Origin: SSSZ01 sp035345935
Lineage (GTDB): Bacteria; Pseudomonadota; Gammaproteobacteria; Burkholderiales; Rhodocyclaceae
Assembly (NCBI GenBank): GCA_035345935.1
Contig: DAORDK010000002.1
Coordinates: forward strand, 1 to 64,000
Direction of reading: 5' to 3'
DNA: 64,000 nt
Shown: piece by piece, positions 34,029 through 43,476 of the stretch
How positions within the stretch are numbered: position 1 is the first letter of the stretch
How the letters are laid out: every line of letters starts with the position of its first letter
The notes under the pieces: model-generated
What the model saw: the letters and a program-made list of their open reading frames with translations, nothing else
What the model was told of the DNA's origin: nothing
The model's database searches: none
Position numbers and translations under genes: made by a program

Positions 34029-34655
34029 ATGCGCCCTTCTTCCCGACATCGCTCTTGGCGGACTGCCTTGATGTTTGCGACGGCTCTCGCGCTCATCGGC
34101 TGTAGCCGCGGTCCCGAAACGGGTAAGTCTTCGTCGGCCGCCAGTGCTCCCGTGGCCGACCCGGCGACCCCCCAGTCTCCCCTTGCAATCGCCGCTATCC
34201 ACGGCGATCTCGCCGAGGTCAAGAAGCTGCTTGACGCCGGGGCCGAGGTTAATGCCCGCGATGCGCTCGGACGCACGCCACTGCATATGGCAGCGTTCTA
34301 TGCGCGGCAACGCTCCTCGCTGCTCCTCATTTCGCGGGGATCCGAACTGGAGGCGAAGGACCGGGCAGGCATGACGGCCCTACACGCGGCTATCCTCTCC
34401 GGTAGCGAGCAGGAGGCCGAGGTCCTGCTCACCATGGGTGCAGACGTCAAGGCAATTGCCGCCAACCGGACCACCCCGCTCCATCTTGCCGCGGCAACCG
34501 GCCAGCCCGAGATGGCGAAGCTTCTGCTCGAGCACGGGGCCGAACTCCAGGCCAAGGACGCCACCGCCCATACGCCCCTTGACCTCGCAACCCGCAACCA
34601 GCATCCGGTCACCTCCGCGCTGCTCAAAGATCACAAACCCGGGAAGGCTCCTTGA
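34029..34655 (+). CDS. Ankyrin-repeat lipoprotein
   Basis: 208 residues. A signal peptide with lipobox LIGC (Cys at about 25) predicts a lipid-anchored periplasmic protein. A low-complexity linker follows, then about four ankyrin repeats (residues about 48-200: SPLAIAAIHGDLAEVKKLLDAG, TPLHMAAFYA, TALHAAILSG, TPLHLAAATGQPEMAKLLLEHG). It likely mediates protein contacts in the periplasm; partner unknown. Its stop codon overlaps the ppsR start. Confidence 0.88.
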   Translation: MRPSSRHRSWRTALMFATALALIGCSRGPETGKSSSAASAPVADPATPQSPLAIAAIHGDLAEVKKLLDAGAEVNARDALGRTPLHMAAFYARQRSSLLLISRGSELEAKDRAGMTALHAAILSGSEQEAEVLLTMGADVKAIAANRTTPLHLAAATGQPEMAKLLLEHGAELQAKDATAHTPLDLATRNQHPVTSALLKDHKPGKAP

Positions 34656-35464
34656 CCATACGCCGTACCATCTTCTACGTCTCCGACGGCACCGGCCTGA
34701 CCGCGGAAGCCTTGGGACACAGCCTGCTCACCCAGTTCGAGGACGTCGTATTCCGCGAGGTGCGCATCCCTTTCCTCGACGACCGGGCCAAGGCCCAAGA
34801 TGCCGTGCTCCGCATCAACGCCACGGGCGAGGAAGACGGGCTACGGCCCATCGTCTTCACCACCCTGGTCGATCAGGAACTGGCCGCCATCGTCCATGAG
34901 GCCGACGCCTTCAGCCTCTCCTTTTTCGAAACCTTCCTCGCCCCTCTTGAAGCCGAACTTGGCGTCAAGTCGAGCCATACCGTAGGCCGCTCCCACGGTT
35001 CCGCCGACAGTTCCGACTACAAGAAGCGCATCGAAGCCATCAATTACACCCTCGCCCACGACGACGGCATCACCGACCGCGACTTGGAGCAGGCCGACGT
35101 CGTTCTAGTGGCAGTTTCCCGCTGCGGCAAGACGCCAACCTCGCTGTATCTCGCCATGCAATTCGGACTCAAGGCGGCCAATTTCCCGCTCATTCCGGAA
35201 GATTTCGATCGCGGGCGCCTGCCCGGCACATTGGAGCGGCATCGCAGCAAGCTTTTCGGGCTGACCATCCAGCCCGAGAGGCTTGCCCGTATTCGCGAGG
35301 AGCGGCGCCCCAACAGCCGCTACGCCTCCCTCGCCAACTGCCGCCACGAGGTGACTGAAGCGGAAAAAATGATGCGGCGGGAAGGAATACGCTGGCTCGA
35401 TTCGTCGACCAAATCGATCGAGGAAATCGCAACGACGGTGCTTCAGGAACTGCGGCTGCGCTGA
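34652..35464 (+). CDS. ppsR: PEP synthase regulatory protein (bifunctional kinase/pyrophosphorylase)
   Basis: 270 residues from TTG at 34652, overlapping the ankyrin gene by 4 bases. Starts RTIFYVSDGTGLTAEALGHSLL, contains HTVGRSHG and the P-loop VSRCGKTPTSLYLAMQFG, and ends with YASLANCRHEV and RWLDSSTKSIEEIA: the DUF299/PSRP family. It inactivates PpsA by ADP-dependent phosphorylation and reactivates it by phosphate-dependent dephosphorylation (known for the family). Its target gene ppsA lies about 11 kb away. The 3' end overlaps the convergent methyltransferase gene by 22 bases. Confidence 0.95.
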   Translation: MTIRRTIFYVSDGTGLTAEALGHSLLTQFEDVVFREVRIPFLDDRAKAQDAVLRINATGEEDGLRPIVFTTLVDQELAAIVHEADAFSLSFFETFLAPLEAELGVKSSHTVGRSHGSADSSDYKKRIEAINYTLAHDDGITDRDLEQADVVLVAVSRCGKTPTSLYLAMQFGLKAANFPLIPEDFDRGRLPGTLERHRSKLFGLTIQPERLARIREERRPNSRYASLANCRHEVTEAEKMMRREGIRWLDSSTKSIEEIATTVLQELRLR

Positions 35465-36225
35465 CGCCGCATTTCGAAGAGACAGATCGCCGCTGCTGCG
35501 GCTACGTTGAGGGATTCCACGCCGCCGGCCATGGGAATGCGCACGCGGATTCCCGCCCGCTCCAGCAGGCTGGTGCGGACCCCACGGCCTTCGGCGCCGA
35601 AGATCCAGGCAACGGGGGTTTCCAAGCGCGCTTCCCAGGGTGGCGCGCTGCCGGCCAGGCAGGTGGCGGCAACGCTTTCCCGGTAGGTGGCGAGAAAGGA
35701 TTCCAGGTCGATCGCTTCATACAATGCAACGGCAAAATGGGCGCCCTGCCCGGCTCGCAGGACCTTGGGCAGCCACGCGCCGGCGCAGTCCGGGGAAAGC
35801 AGGACGTGACCGACGCCTGCCGCGGCAGCGGTGCGAATCAGGGTTCCGACGTTTCCTGGATCCTGTACGCCGTCGAGCAGAACGCAGTCCACCGCCGTGG
35901 GCAGAGCCGTCGGGGACTCCGGAATGGGGGCCAGTGCCAGGACGCCGCTCGGGTTGTCTAGGGTCCCGAGGGAGCGGAAAAGACCGTCCGGAAGACAGAC
36001 GGCGCTGCGACCGGCAAGGTAGGCGGCGATTTCGCCGGTCCCTGCGCGGGATTCGCAGACCACCAGAGCCTCGACCGGACCCTGGGCGGCTTCGTAGGCG
36101 GCCACCAGGTGCAGTCCCTCGAGAACGGTGCTGCCTTCCTTGCGGCAGTCCCGGGCCGAAGCCACCAGGCGCCGCAGGCGCCTGACCAGGGGGTTATCGC
36201 GGGAATCGATCCGCTTCAGATCCAT
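35443..36225 (-). CDS. TrmH/SpoU-family RNA methyltransferase
   Basis: 260 residues from ATG at 36225. N-terminal substrate-binding region (RIDSRDNPLVRRLRRLVASARDCRKEG...VLEGLHLV), then the SPOUT domain with its three motifs: LLDGVQDPGNVGTLIRTAAAAG, WIFGAEGRGV, and IPMAGGVESLNVAAAAAICLFE. It transfers methyl from SAM to ribose 2'-O of rRNA or tRNA; RlmB-like, target base not determinable here. It is the last gene of the lpx/rnhB cluster and overlaps the 3' end of ppsR in convergent orientation. Confidence 0.92.
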   Translation of the reverse strand: MDLKRIDSRDNPLVRRLRRLVASARDCRKEGSTVLEGLHLVAAYEAAQGPVEALVVCESRAGTGEIAAYLAGRSAVCLPDGLFRSLGTLDNPSGVLALAPIPESPTALPTAVDCVLLDGVQDPGNVGTLIRTAAAAGVGHVLLSPDCAGAWLPKVLRAGQGAHFAVALYEAIDLESFLATYRESVAATCLAGSAPPWEARLETPVAWIFGAEGRGVRTSLLERAGIRVRIPMAGGVESLNVAAAAAICLFEMRRQRSRSS

Positions 36226-36674
36226 CGCCCGAGGGTGGCGATGGCAATGACCACGAATCCCAGGCTGAGATTGAATCCCACCAGCTTGCGGATTCTCCCC
36301 AGAGCTGCGGCACCGGCGGGCCAGTTGCTCGCCGCTACCGCCTCGCGCAGGGCGGTGTAAGGAACGGTCACCACGCCGACGAAGACGGCCAGCATGAGGA
36401 GCCCCAAGCCGAACATCAGATGAAGGTGGGGCGGCGCGACGGCAAATCCCTGGGTAGCGAGCATGATGAATCCACTGACCAGGATGAGAGCGACGGCTGC
36501 CCAGACAAAGCGGAAGAAGCGCTCGAAGACCTTGACCCAGAGCGTAAGTCGTAGCGGCGGATCGAGAGTCTCTGCGGCCACCGGACGCAGGCAGACGTAG
36601 GCGAAGAACATCCCGCCGACCCAGACGACGACCCCGGCAAGGTGCAGGAAAAGCCAAAGAGGCTGGGTATTCAT
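36216..36674 (-). CDS. CopD-like integral membrane protein
   Basis: 152 residues with four predicted helices: about 6-28, 53-74, 82-104 and 131-150. LWLFLHLAGVVVWVGGMFFAY resembles the first helix of CopD/DUF2269-type proteins with a His for haem or copper. The role is unknown. It overlaps rnhB by 4 bases and the methyltransferase by 10, so it is translated within that operon. Confidence 0.78.
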   Translation of the reverse strand: MNTQPLWLFLHLAGVVVWVGGMFFAYVCLRPVAAETLDPPLRLTLWVKVFERFFRFVWAAVALILVSGFIMLATQGFAVAPPHLHLMFGLGLLMLAVFVGVVTVPYTALREAVAASNWPAGAAALGRIRKLVGFNLSLGFVVIAIATLGRWI

Positions 36675-37267
36675 TGCTTTTTCTCCTCGAGAACTGCGCG
36701 CACGGGCGCGTAACTGCGGCGATGGATGGGACTGGCCCCGTTCGCCTTTAGGGCGGCGAGGTGCGCGGCGGTGGGATAGCCCATGTGGCCTGCCAGACCG
36801 TACTGGGGATAACGTTCTGCAAGGCGGCGCATTTCCGCGTCGCGGCTGGTCTTGGCCAGAATCGATGCCGCCGCGATGGGCGCCACGCTGGCATCCCCTT
36901 TGACGATGGTCTGCACTGGACAGTTCAAGCTCGGCGGAATATTTCCGTCTACCAGGGCGGCTTCGGGCACCACGCCGAGGCGGGCAACCGCCCGCGCCAT
37001 GGCCAAGAGGGTCGCCCGGAGGATGTTCAGATCATCGATCTCTTCCACCGTCGCCCAGGCCACGGCCCAGGCAATGGCCTCGGCCTTGATCGTCTCTGCC
37101 AGGCACTCCCGCCGCTTTTCCGAAAGTTTCTTGGAGTCGTCGAGCCCGGCAATGGGTCGCGCACCATTGAGGATCACCGCGGCGGCGACGACCGGCCCAG
37201 CCAGGGGGCCGCGCCCCGCTTCATCGATCCCGCACACGAGGCCGGCAGGATAGATCAGCTCAGGCAC
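36671..37267 (-). CDS. rnhB: Ribonuclease HII
   Basis: 198 residues. GLVCGIDEAGRGPLAGPVVAAAVIL holds the first catalytic Asp-Glu; DDSKKLSEKRR and VDGN and SIAAASILAKTSRD-like segments (IAAASILAKTSRDAEM) carry the others. It removes ribonucleotides from DNA and RNA of RNA-DNA hybrids. It overlaps lpxB by 13 bases, the standard order in proteobacteria. Confidence 0.97.
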   Translation of the reverse strand: MPELIYPAGLVCGIDEAGRGPLAGPVVAAAVILNGARPIAGLDDSKKLSEKRRECLAETIKAEAIAWAVAWATVEEIDDLNILRATLLAMARAVARLGVVPEAALVDGNIPPSLNCPVQTIVKGDASVAPIAAASILAKTSRDAEMRRLAERYPQYGLAGHMGYPTAAHLAALKANGASPIHRRSYAPVRAVLEEKKQ

Positions 37268-38412
37268 TGGAGCACCGCCTCCGCCGCCCGGGCGGCAGTC
37301 CCCTGACGCAATTGAAGGTGGATGTCGGTGAATACGGCTGCGAGGGCCTCGGCGCCGGCCTTGTCCTCATAAAGCCTGACCAGGGCGGCGGCCAGATTGT
37401 CCGGAGTGGCTTCCTCCTGAAGAATTTCGGGTACGACGAAGCGTCCGGCCAGGATATTGGGCAGTCCGACATAGGGCAGATAGCCCATACGCCTCATGAT
37501 CCAGGCCGACGCCGGGGCGACCTTGTAGGTGATGACCATGGGACGCTTGACCAGCGCAGCCTCCAGGGTGGCCGTGCCGCTTGCCACCAGGGCGACGTCA
37601 GCGGCGCCGAGAGCGTCCTGGGCGTGACCGAAAAGGAGGCGGAACGGAACGTCGGCGGCTTGGCCTTCGTAAATCGCCTGCTCGAACAGGAGCCGGGTTT
37701 CCCGGGTGGCGAGCGGAACCAGAAAACGGGAGTTCGGATAATGGCGCTCGTGGAGCAACTTGGCAGTGGCGACGAAGGTCGCCGCCATATATTGCAGTTC
37801 GGACTGCCGCGATCCGGGCAGCAAGGCAAATATGGGTGCGGCGGCCGGGAGTTCGAGCCGCACCCTAACCTCTGCCTTGTCGGTGGTCAGCGGGATGGTG
37901 TCGGCCATGGGGTGGCCGACGTAGGCCACCGGAATACCTGCCTTCTGATAGAGGGGCGGTTCCATGGGAAAGAGCGCCAAGACCTTGTCCACCGCCCGGT
38001 GCATCGATTTGATCCGTCCTCCCCGCCAGGCCCAGATGGAGGGACTGATGTAGTGGATGGTGCGGATTCCCCGCCGCTTCAGGGCCGCCTCGAGATCGAG
38101 GTTGAAATCCGGCGCATCGACGCCGATGAAGACATCGGGAGGGTCCGCAAGCAGACGCTTTTTCAATTGTCTACGGATGCCGGCAATTTCGCGGTAATGC
38201 CGCAAGACCTCGAAATAGCCCCTCACCGCAAGCTTTTCCGCCGGCCACCAGGCGTCGAAGCCCTGACTCTCCATGCGCGGGCCGCCGATCCCGAAAAACT
38301 TCGCCCGCGGCAGACGCTCACGCAAAGCCGCCAGCAGGTGGCTGGCCAGCAGGTCCCCCGAAGCCTCGCCCGCCACCAGGGCGATGCGGACTTCTCTTCC
38401 CACTTCCTTCAT
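37255..38412 (-). CDS. lpxB: Lipid-A-disaccharide synthase
   Basis: 385 residues from ATG at 38412. RIALVAGEASGDLLASHLL at the N-terminus, GGPRMESQGF, SIWAWRGGRI and LLPGSRQSEL are the GT19 motifs. It joins UDP-2,3-diacylglucosamine and lipid X. Overlaps lpxA by 4 bases and rnhB by 13. Confidence 0.97.
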   Translation of the reverse strand: MKEVGREVRIALVAGEASGDLLASHLLAALRERLPRAKFFGIGGPRMESQGFDAWWPAEKLAVRGYFEVLRHYREIAGIRRQLKKRLLADPPDVFIGVDAPDFNLDLEAALKRRGIRTIHYISPSIWAWRGGRIKSMHRAVDKVLALFPMEPPLYQKAGIPVAYVGHPMADTIPLTTDKAEVRVRLELPAAAPIFALLPGSRQSELQYMAATFVATAKLLHERHYPNSRFLVPLATRETRLLFEQAIYEGQAADVPFRLLFGHAQDALGAADVALVASGTATLEAALVKRPMVITYKVAPASAWIMRRMGYLPYVGLPNILAGRFVVPEILQEEATPDNLAAALVRLYEDKAGAEALAAVFTDIHLQLRQGTAARAAEAVLQCLS

Positions 38413-39179
38413 CGAATGATGCCGCGTTTCGAAACGTCCAGGAATTCGACCAAGAGCCGAACGTCCGGCTGGATTTGCGCTTCTTCGATCAGTTTTGCCC
38501 GCGCTTCTTCCAACATCAGACCCGACTTGTAGAGCGTTCGGTAAGCCCGCTTGAGGGCGGTGATCGCCTCGGATGAAAAGCCGCGCCGCTTGAGACCCTC
38601 GGTATTGATCCCGTACGGCTGGGCAGTATTGCCGGCCGCCATGAGGTAGGGCGGAATGTCTTGCAGGACGACGGTTCCGACGGCGGTCATGACATGGGCG
38701 CCGATACGGCAGAACTGATGCACCCCGGTATAGCCGCCCAGGATGGCCCAATCGTCGATATGGACGTGGCCGGCCAGTTGGGCATTGTTGGCGAAGGTGG
38801 TGTGGTGGCCAACCTGGCAGTCATGGGCGATATGCACATAGGCCATGATCCAGTTGTCGTTGCCGATGCGGGTGACGCCCGCATCCTGGGCCGTTCCCAG
38901 GTTGAAGGTGCAGAATTCGCGGATGGTGTTGCGATCGCCGATTTCCAGACGCGTATCCTCGCCGGCGTATTTCTTGTCCTGGGGCACTTCGCCCAGGGAG
39001 CAGAATTGGTAGATGCGATTCTCGCGACCAATTCGGGTGTGCCCCTTGATCACCACGTGGGGACCGACCTCGGTGTGGTCGCCGATTTCGACGTCGGCCC
39101 CGATCAGCGAGTAGGCCCCGATCGTCACCTGGGCGCCGATCCTTGCCGCCGGATCGACGATGGCGGTAGGGTGAATCAT
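38409..39179 (-). CDS. lpxA: UDP-N-acetylglucosamine acyltransferase
   Basis: 256 residues from ATG at 39179 (MIHPTAIVDPAARIGAQ). Left-handed beta-helix hexapeptide repeats up to about 185, with the catalytic His in AHDCQVGHHTTFANNAQLAGHV, and a helical C-terminus. First step of lipid A synthesis. Overlaps fabZ and lpxB by 4 bases each. Confidence 0.98.
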   Translation of the reverse strand: MIHPTAIVDPAARIGAQVTIGAYSLIGADVEIGDHTEVGPHVVIKGHTRIGRENRIYQFCSLGEVPQDKKYAGEDTRLEIGDRNTIREFCTFNLGTAQDAGVTRIGNDNWIMAYVHIAHDCQVGHHTTFANNAQLAGHVHIDDWAILGGYTGVHQFCRIGAHVMTAVGTVVLQDIPPYLMAAGNTAQPYGINTEGLKRRGFSSEAITALKRAYRTLYKSGLMLEEARAKLIEEAQIQPDVRLLVEFLDVSKRGIIR

Positions 39180-39616
39180 TGCTGGATATCCCGTTTGGCG
39201 CACATGAGCTTGGCCTCGGCGACCACCAGACCATCCACCCGGGCTTCGGCCTTGTATTTCCAGATTCCCCGCATCTGCCGCTCGATCTCGACATGCAGAT
39301 GCAACTGATCACCGGGCATCACTGGCTTTTTGAAGCGCGCCTCGTCGATGCCGACGAAGTAGAAGACCGAGTTGGGATCGGGTTTCTCGCCCATGGTCTT
39401 GAACGACAGAATACCCGCCGCCTGCGCCAGGGCCTCCATGATGAGAACGCCAGGCATCACGGGATGGTGGGGAAAGTGCCCCTGAAAGAAGGGCTCGTTG
39501 ATGGTGACGTTCTTGTAGGCGTGGATCGATTTGCCGACTTCCATGGCGAGCACCCGGTCCACCAGGAGGAAAGGGTAACGGTGGGGCAGGTGCTCAAGTA
39601 TGCTATGAATGTCCAT
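39176..39616 (-). CDS. fabZ: 3-hydroxyacyl-ACP dehydratase FabZ
   Basis: 146 residues. MDIHSILEHLPHRYPFLLVDRV and the active-site segment FPHHPVMPGVLIMEALAQAAG (His and Glu) are canonical. It dehydrates 3-hydroxyacyl-ACP in fatty acid synthesis and competes with LpxA/LpxD for 3-hydroxymyristoyl-ACP. Located in its usual place between lpxD and lpxA. Confidence 0.98.
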   Translation of the reverse strand: MDIHSILEHLPHRYPFLLVDRVLAMEVGKSIHAYKNVTINEPFFQGHFPHHPVMPGVLIMEALAQAAGILSFKTMGEKPDPNSVFYFVGIDEARFKKPVMPGDQLHLHVEIERQMRGIWKYKAEARVDGLVVAEAKLMCAKRDIQQ

Positions 39617-39620
39617 TTTA

Positions 39621-40667
39621 TCAACTCTCTACGTTAGTTTTTGAAAGTATTTTCTCTAACTCTGAAACCCGGGCCGCCAAGGCGGCCAAATGACGAATCT
39701 GGGCCGCGTTACGGAGCCAACGATCATGCTCCTCCAGGGGAAAGAGGGCAGTGTACTTTCCAGCGCGGGTTATGCTTTTCATGACCATCGTTCCGGGGGA
39801 AATGACGGTCCCCGCCACGATCTCGAGATGACCGAGGATCATTGCCGCCCCACCTATCATGCAACCCTTGCCGACCCGCGTACTCCCGGCGATGCCGACA
39901 CAGCCCGCGATCACGGTATGGTCCCCGATGACGCAGTTGTGCCCGATCTGGATCTGATTGTCCAACTTGACGCCATCGCCAACGATCGTATCGTCCAGGG
40001 CTCCCCTATCGATCGAGGTATTGGCTCCGATTTCGACGTCATCACCGACCACCACGCGGCCGATCTGAGGAATCTTGACCCAGGTGCCCTGGTCCGGGGC
40101 AAATCCGAATCCATCGGCCCCGATCACCGCACCGGAATGGATGATCGCCCGTTTGCCTATCCTGCACCCGGGGTAAACGGTGGCCCGGCCATGCAGCAGG
40201 CTCCCCTCGCCGATACTGACACCGTCCCCGATGACGCAACCGCCGTGAATGACGACCCCATCCCCGAGGAGTACATCGCGGCCGATGACCGCTTGGGGAC
40301 CGATGCTGACTCCCGCCGGCACATCCGATTCGACGGTCGCCGTCGGATGCACGCCCAACGGGGGCGCAGGGAAGGGATGGAGCAGGCTGGCAACCCGGGC
40401 GTAATACGCATAGGGATTGGCCGCGACAATCCGCGCGCCCGGGTAGTCCGCAGCGCTTTCAGCGCCAACGATGACCGCCCCGGCCCTTGTGGTCTGCAGT
40501 TGCTTGCGGTACTTGGGATTGGCCAGAAAGGCAATGTCGCCTTCTTCGGCCGACGCCAGAGTCGCCACGCCATAAACCCGCTTCTCGGCGTCCCCAAGCA
40601 CATCGCCGCCCAAGCGGGCGGCGATGTCTGCGAGCCGAAAACCCCTTCCGTCCGGGGAGGACATCAT
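39621..40667 (-). CDS. lpxD: UDP-3-O-acylglucosamine N-acyltransferase
   Basis: 348 residues (start at either of two adjacent Met codons). N-terminal uridine-binding domain (LADIAARLGGDVLGD; IAFLANPKYRKQL), then a hexapeptide beta-helix with the catalytic His in IQIGHNCVIGDHTVI. The C-terminal helix reads HDRWLRNAAQIRHLAAL. Third step of lipid A synthesis. Overlaps skp by 4 bases. Confidence 0.98.
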   Translation of the reverse strand: MMSSPDGRGFRLADIAARLGGDVLGDAEKRVYGVATLASAEEGDIAFLANPKYRKQLQTTRAGAVIVGAESAADYPGARIVAANPYAYYARVASLLHPFPAPPLGVHPTATVESDVPAGVSIGPQAVIGRDVLLGDGVVIHGGCVIGDGVSIGEGSLLHGRATVYPGCRIGKRAIIHSGAVIGADGFGFAPDQGTWVKIPQIGRVVVGDDVEIGANTSIDRGALDDTIVGDGVKLDNQIQIGHNCVIGDHTVIAGCVGIAGSTRVGKGCMIGGAAMILGHLEIVAGTVISPGTMVMKSITRAGKYTALFPLEEHDRWLRNAAQIRHLAALAARVSELEKILSKTNVES

Positions 40668-41173
40668 TTGGCCTCGGAAAGCGCCTTGATGACTTTTTCG
40701 GTAATGTCCAGGCGAGGACTGACCCAGACGACATCCTGCAGAATCAGGTCGTACTTCTCCGTCTCGGCAATCTGCTTGATGGCCTTGTTCGCCTTTTCGA
40801 TCACCGCAGCGTTCTCCTCGTTCTGGCGAAGGTTCAGATCCTCCCGGAATTCACGCTGCTTGCGCTGGAATTCGCGGGAAAGTTCGGCGAATTCCTTCTC
40901 TTTGGTGCGGCGGTCCGCCTCGGACATGGTCACGGAGTTCTTTTCCAGGTTTTCCTGCATGCCCTGTAGCTGTTTTGCCATACGCTGCAAATCCTGGTCA
41001 CGCTTGGAAAATTCCCCTTCCAGCTTCTTGGCCGCTTTGACCGCCGCCGGAGCATCGCGGAAGATGCGCTGGGTATTGACATAGCCGATCTTCAACTGAT
41101 CGGCCGAAACCGAACCTGCAGCGAGCGCTGCAATGCTCATGGCGGCGACGAAGAGAAATCTGGCTTTCATCAA
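40664..41173 (-). CDS. skp: Periplasmic chaperone Skp/OmpH
   Basis: 169 residues (168 from the second Met). A signal peptide (MKARFLFVAAMSIAALAAGSVSA) is followed by DQLKIGYVNTQRIFRDAPAAVKA and a long coiled coil of about 100 residues (the Skp tentacle), then a beta strand region KYDLILQDVVWVSPRLDIT. It carries unfolded outer-membrane proteins to BamA, which is encoded just upstream. Confidence 0.96.
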   Translation of the reverse strand: MMKARFLFVAAMSIAALAAGSVSADQLKIGYVNTQRIFRDAPAAVKAAKKLEGEFSKRDQDLQRMAKQLQGMQENLEKNSVTMSEADRRTKEKEFAELSREFQRKQREFREDLNLRQNEENAAVIEKANKAIKQIAETEKYDLILQDVVWVSPRLDITEKVIKALSEAK

Positions 41174-41188
41174 CTCGGTACTCCTGGA

Positions 41189-43474
41189 TTAAAAAGTCGT
41201 TCCCATCTGGAACTGGAATCGTTCGGTCTTGTCGCCGTCTTTCTTGTTGATCGGGGCGGCGACGCTGAATTTGAGGGGCCCGAGAGGCGAGATCCAGGCT
41301 GCGGAAATCCCCGTGGCCGACCGCAATTCGCCAAAATCCAGTTGTTCTCCCTTGGCGTACACGTTGCCGAAGTCGACAAACAGCCCCATGCGCAAAGACT
41401 TTTCGAACCCCGGAACACCCCACAGCAATTCGGCGCCACCCAGCACCATCCGATTGCCCCCCAAGCGCTCGTCGGTAAGCACACCGTTTTTCGTATCCCG
41501 AGGCCCCAGGCTCGCCGAGGCATAACCGCGGACGGAGCCGATGCCCCCAGCGTAGAAGTTCTTGTAGAACGGCAGGCTCTGGCCTCCGAGACCATTGGCA
41601 AAGCCAACCTGGCCATTGAGGGCGAGTACGAAATCCTTGCTTACTGGAAGGAAATGCTGCAACTGATAGGTCGCCCGGTAATACTTCAGATCGCCCCCCG
41701 GTACGGCCACTTCCAGGGCTGCCTTCTGCAGCGTCCCCGAAGTCGGATAGATGAAGCTATCCTTGCCGTCGCTGACCCAGCTGACCGAAAGCGGAATCGA
41801 AATATTGGAATTGCCGAATTCATTGACGAAATCGATGTAGCGATTGGGGCTGTCGCTGAAGACGTCAACCGTTGTCTTGTCGAACCCCGCTCCGAAGGTC
41901 AGCGACTCCTTTTCGGCAATGGGGAACCCGAAACGGATACCGCCGCCGGTCGAACTCGTGCGATAGCGGCCCACGGTCAGCGAAGTCGGATTGACGTTGC
42001 GATGGTAGAAGTCCCAGCCCTGGCTGATCCCATCGACGGTGAAGTACGGGTCGGTGTAGGAGAGGGCGATGACCCGGTTGATCTTGCCGGTATTGATCTG
42101 GGCGGAGACGTTCTTGCCACTGCCAAAAATGTTGGCCTGGGAAATCGATCCTGACAGGACGATTTTTTCGGTCGACGAGAAGCCCGCACCGATCATCAGG
42201 GTCCCATTGGGCTTCTCGGTCACGTTGAGATTCACGTCGAGTTGATCCGCGGTTCCTGGAACCGGGGGCGTCTCGACGGCGACCTCCTGAAAAACGCCGA
42301 GTTTATCGACCCGTTGCTTGGACAGTGCGACCTTGCCGGAATCGTACCAACCGCCTTCCATCTGGCGCATCTCACGCCGAATGACTTCGTCCCTGGTTCG
42401 GGTATTGCCGGTGATGTTGATGCGCCGGACATAGACCCGCTTGCCCGGATCGACGAAGATGGTGAACGCGACCTGATGCTTTTCCTTGTCGACTTCCGGC
42501 GCGGCATTGACGTTGGCGAAAGCGTACCCTTCCTTGGCTAGGCGATCGGTCACCGCCTTGGTGGAATCGTTCAGTCTTTCCCGCGAAAACACATCGCCCG
42601 GACGAACGCTGACCAGAGGACGCAACTCGGGCTCGCCCAGGATGAGGTCCCCCGCCAGTTTGACTGAGGAAACCTGGTAGCGCTCGCCCTCGCTGATGTT
42701 GATGGTGATGTAGACGTCCTGCTTGTCGGGCGAAATCGAGACCTGGGTCGATTCGACCGCGAACTCCAGATACCCCCGGTTCATGTAGTGCGATTTGAGC
42801 TTTTCCAGGTCCGCGGATAGCTTTTGGCGGGAATACTGGTCGTTCTTGCTGTACCAGGTCATCCACCCCGGGGTGGTGAGTTCGAAAAGGCCTAGGAGAT
42901 CCTTCTCCTTGAAGTCCTTGCTGCCAACAATGCTGATCTGGCGAATCTTGGCCGCCCGACCTTCCTCGATATTGAAATTGATGCCGACGCGATTCCGCTC
43001 GAGGGGGGTCACCGTCGTGGTGACATTCGCGGCGTAACGTCCGCGGGCCAGATACTGGCGTTTCAGTTCCTGTTCCGCTTTTTCAAGCTGTGACCGGTCG
43101 AAGATGCGACCGTCGGCGATACCGGTTTCCTTCAGCGCTTTGAGGATCTGATCCTTCTCGAATTCCTTCATGCCGTCGAAGGCAATCTGGGCTATCGCCG
43201 GACGCTCCTGGAGAACGACGACCATGACGTCCTTTTCGACTTCGATGCGAACGTCCTTGAAGAAGCCTGTGGCAAAGAGCGCCTTGATGGCCTGGGCGGC
43301 CTTGTCGTTGGTGAGGGTGTCACCGACCTTGACGGGCAGGTAGCTGAAGACGGTTCCCGCCTCGGTACGCTGAATGCCTTCGATACGGATATCTTTGATG
43401 GCAAAGGGATCGAACGCCAAGGCAGGCATGGCGACGGCACCGGCCAGCAGGATAGCCAGGAAGGATTTATTCAT
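41189..43474 (-). CDS. bamA: Outer membrane assembly factor BamA
   Basis: 761 residues. Signal peptide (about 1-20), five POTRA domains (about 23-420; first reads FAIKDIRIEGIQRTEAGTVF), and a C-terminal 16-strand barrel ending in Phe (RFQFQMGTTF). The barrel contains GGIGSVRGYASASLGPRD, the conserved VRGY motif of the substrate loop. It inserts outer-membrane barrels. Lies between rseP and skp as usual. Confidence 0.98.
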   Translation of the reverse strand: MNKSFLAILLAGAVAMPALAFDPFAIKDIRIEGIQRTEAGTVFSYLPVKVGDTLTNDKAAQAIKALFATGFFKDVRIEVEKDVMVVVLQERPAIAQIAFDGMKEFEKDQILKALKETGIADGRIFDRSQLEKAEQELKRQYLARGRYAANVTTTVTPLERNRVGINFNIEEGRAAKIRQISIVGSKDFKEKDLLGLFELTTPGWMTWYSKNDQYSRQKLSADLEKLKSHYMNRGYLEFAVESTQVSISPDKQDVYITINISEGERYQVSSVKLAGDLILGEPELRPLVSVRPGDVFSRERLNDSTKAVTDRLAKEGYAFANVNAAPEVDKEKHQVAFTIFVDPGKRVYVRRINITGNTRTRDEVIRREMRQMEGGWYDSGKVALSKQRVDKLGVFQEVAVETPPVPGTADQLDVNLNVTEKPNGTLMIGAGFSSTEKIVLSGSISQANIFGSGKNVSAQINTGKINRVIALSYTDPYFTVDGISQGWDFYHRNVNPTSLTVGRYRTSSTGGGIRFGFPIAEKESLTFGAGFDKTTVDVFSDSPNRYIDFVNEFGNSNISIPLSVSWVSDGKDSFIYPTSGTLQKAALEVAVPGGDLKYYRATYQLQHFLPVSKDFVLALNGQVGFANGLGGQSLPFYKNFYAGGIGSVRGYASASLGPRDTKNGVLTDERLGGNRMVLGGAELLWGVPGFEKSLRMGLFVDFGNVYAKGEQLDFGELRSATGISAAWISPLGPLKFSVAAPINKKDGDKTERFQFQMGTTF

Positions 43475-43476
43475 CT

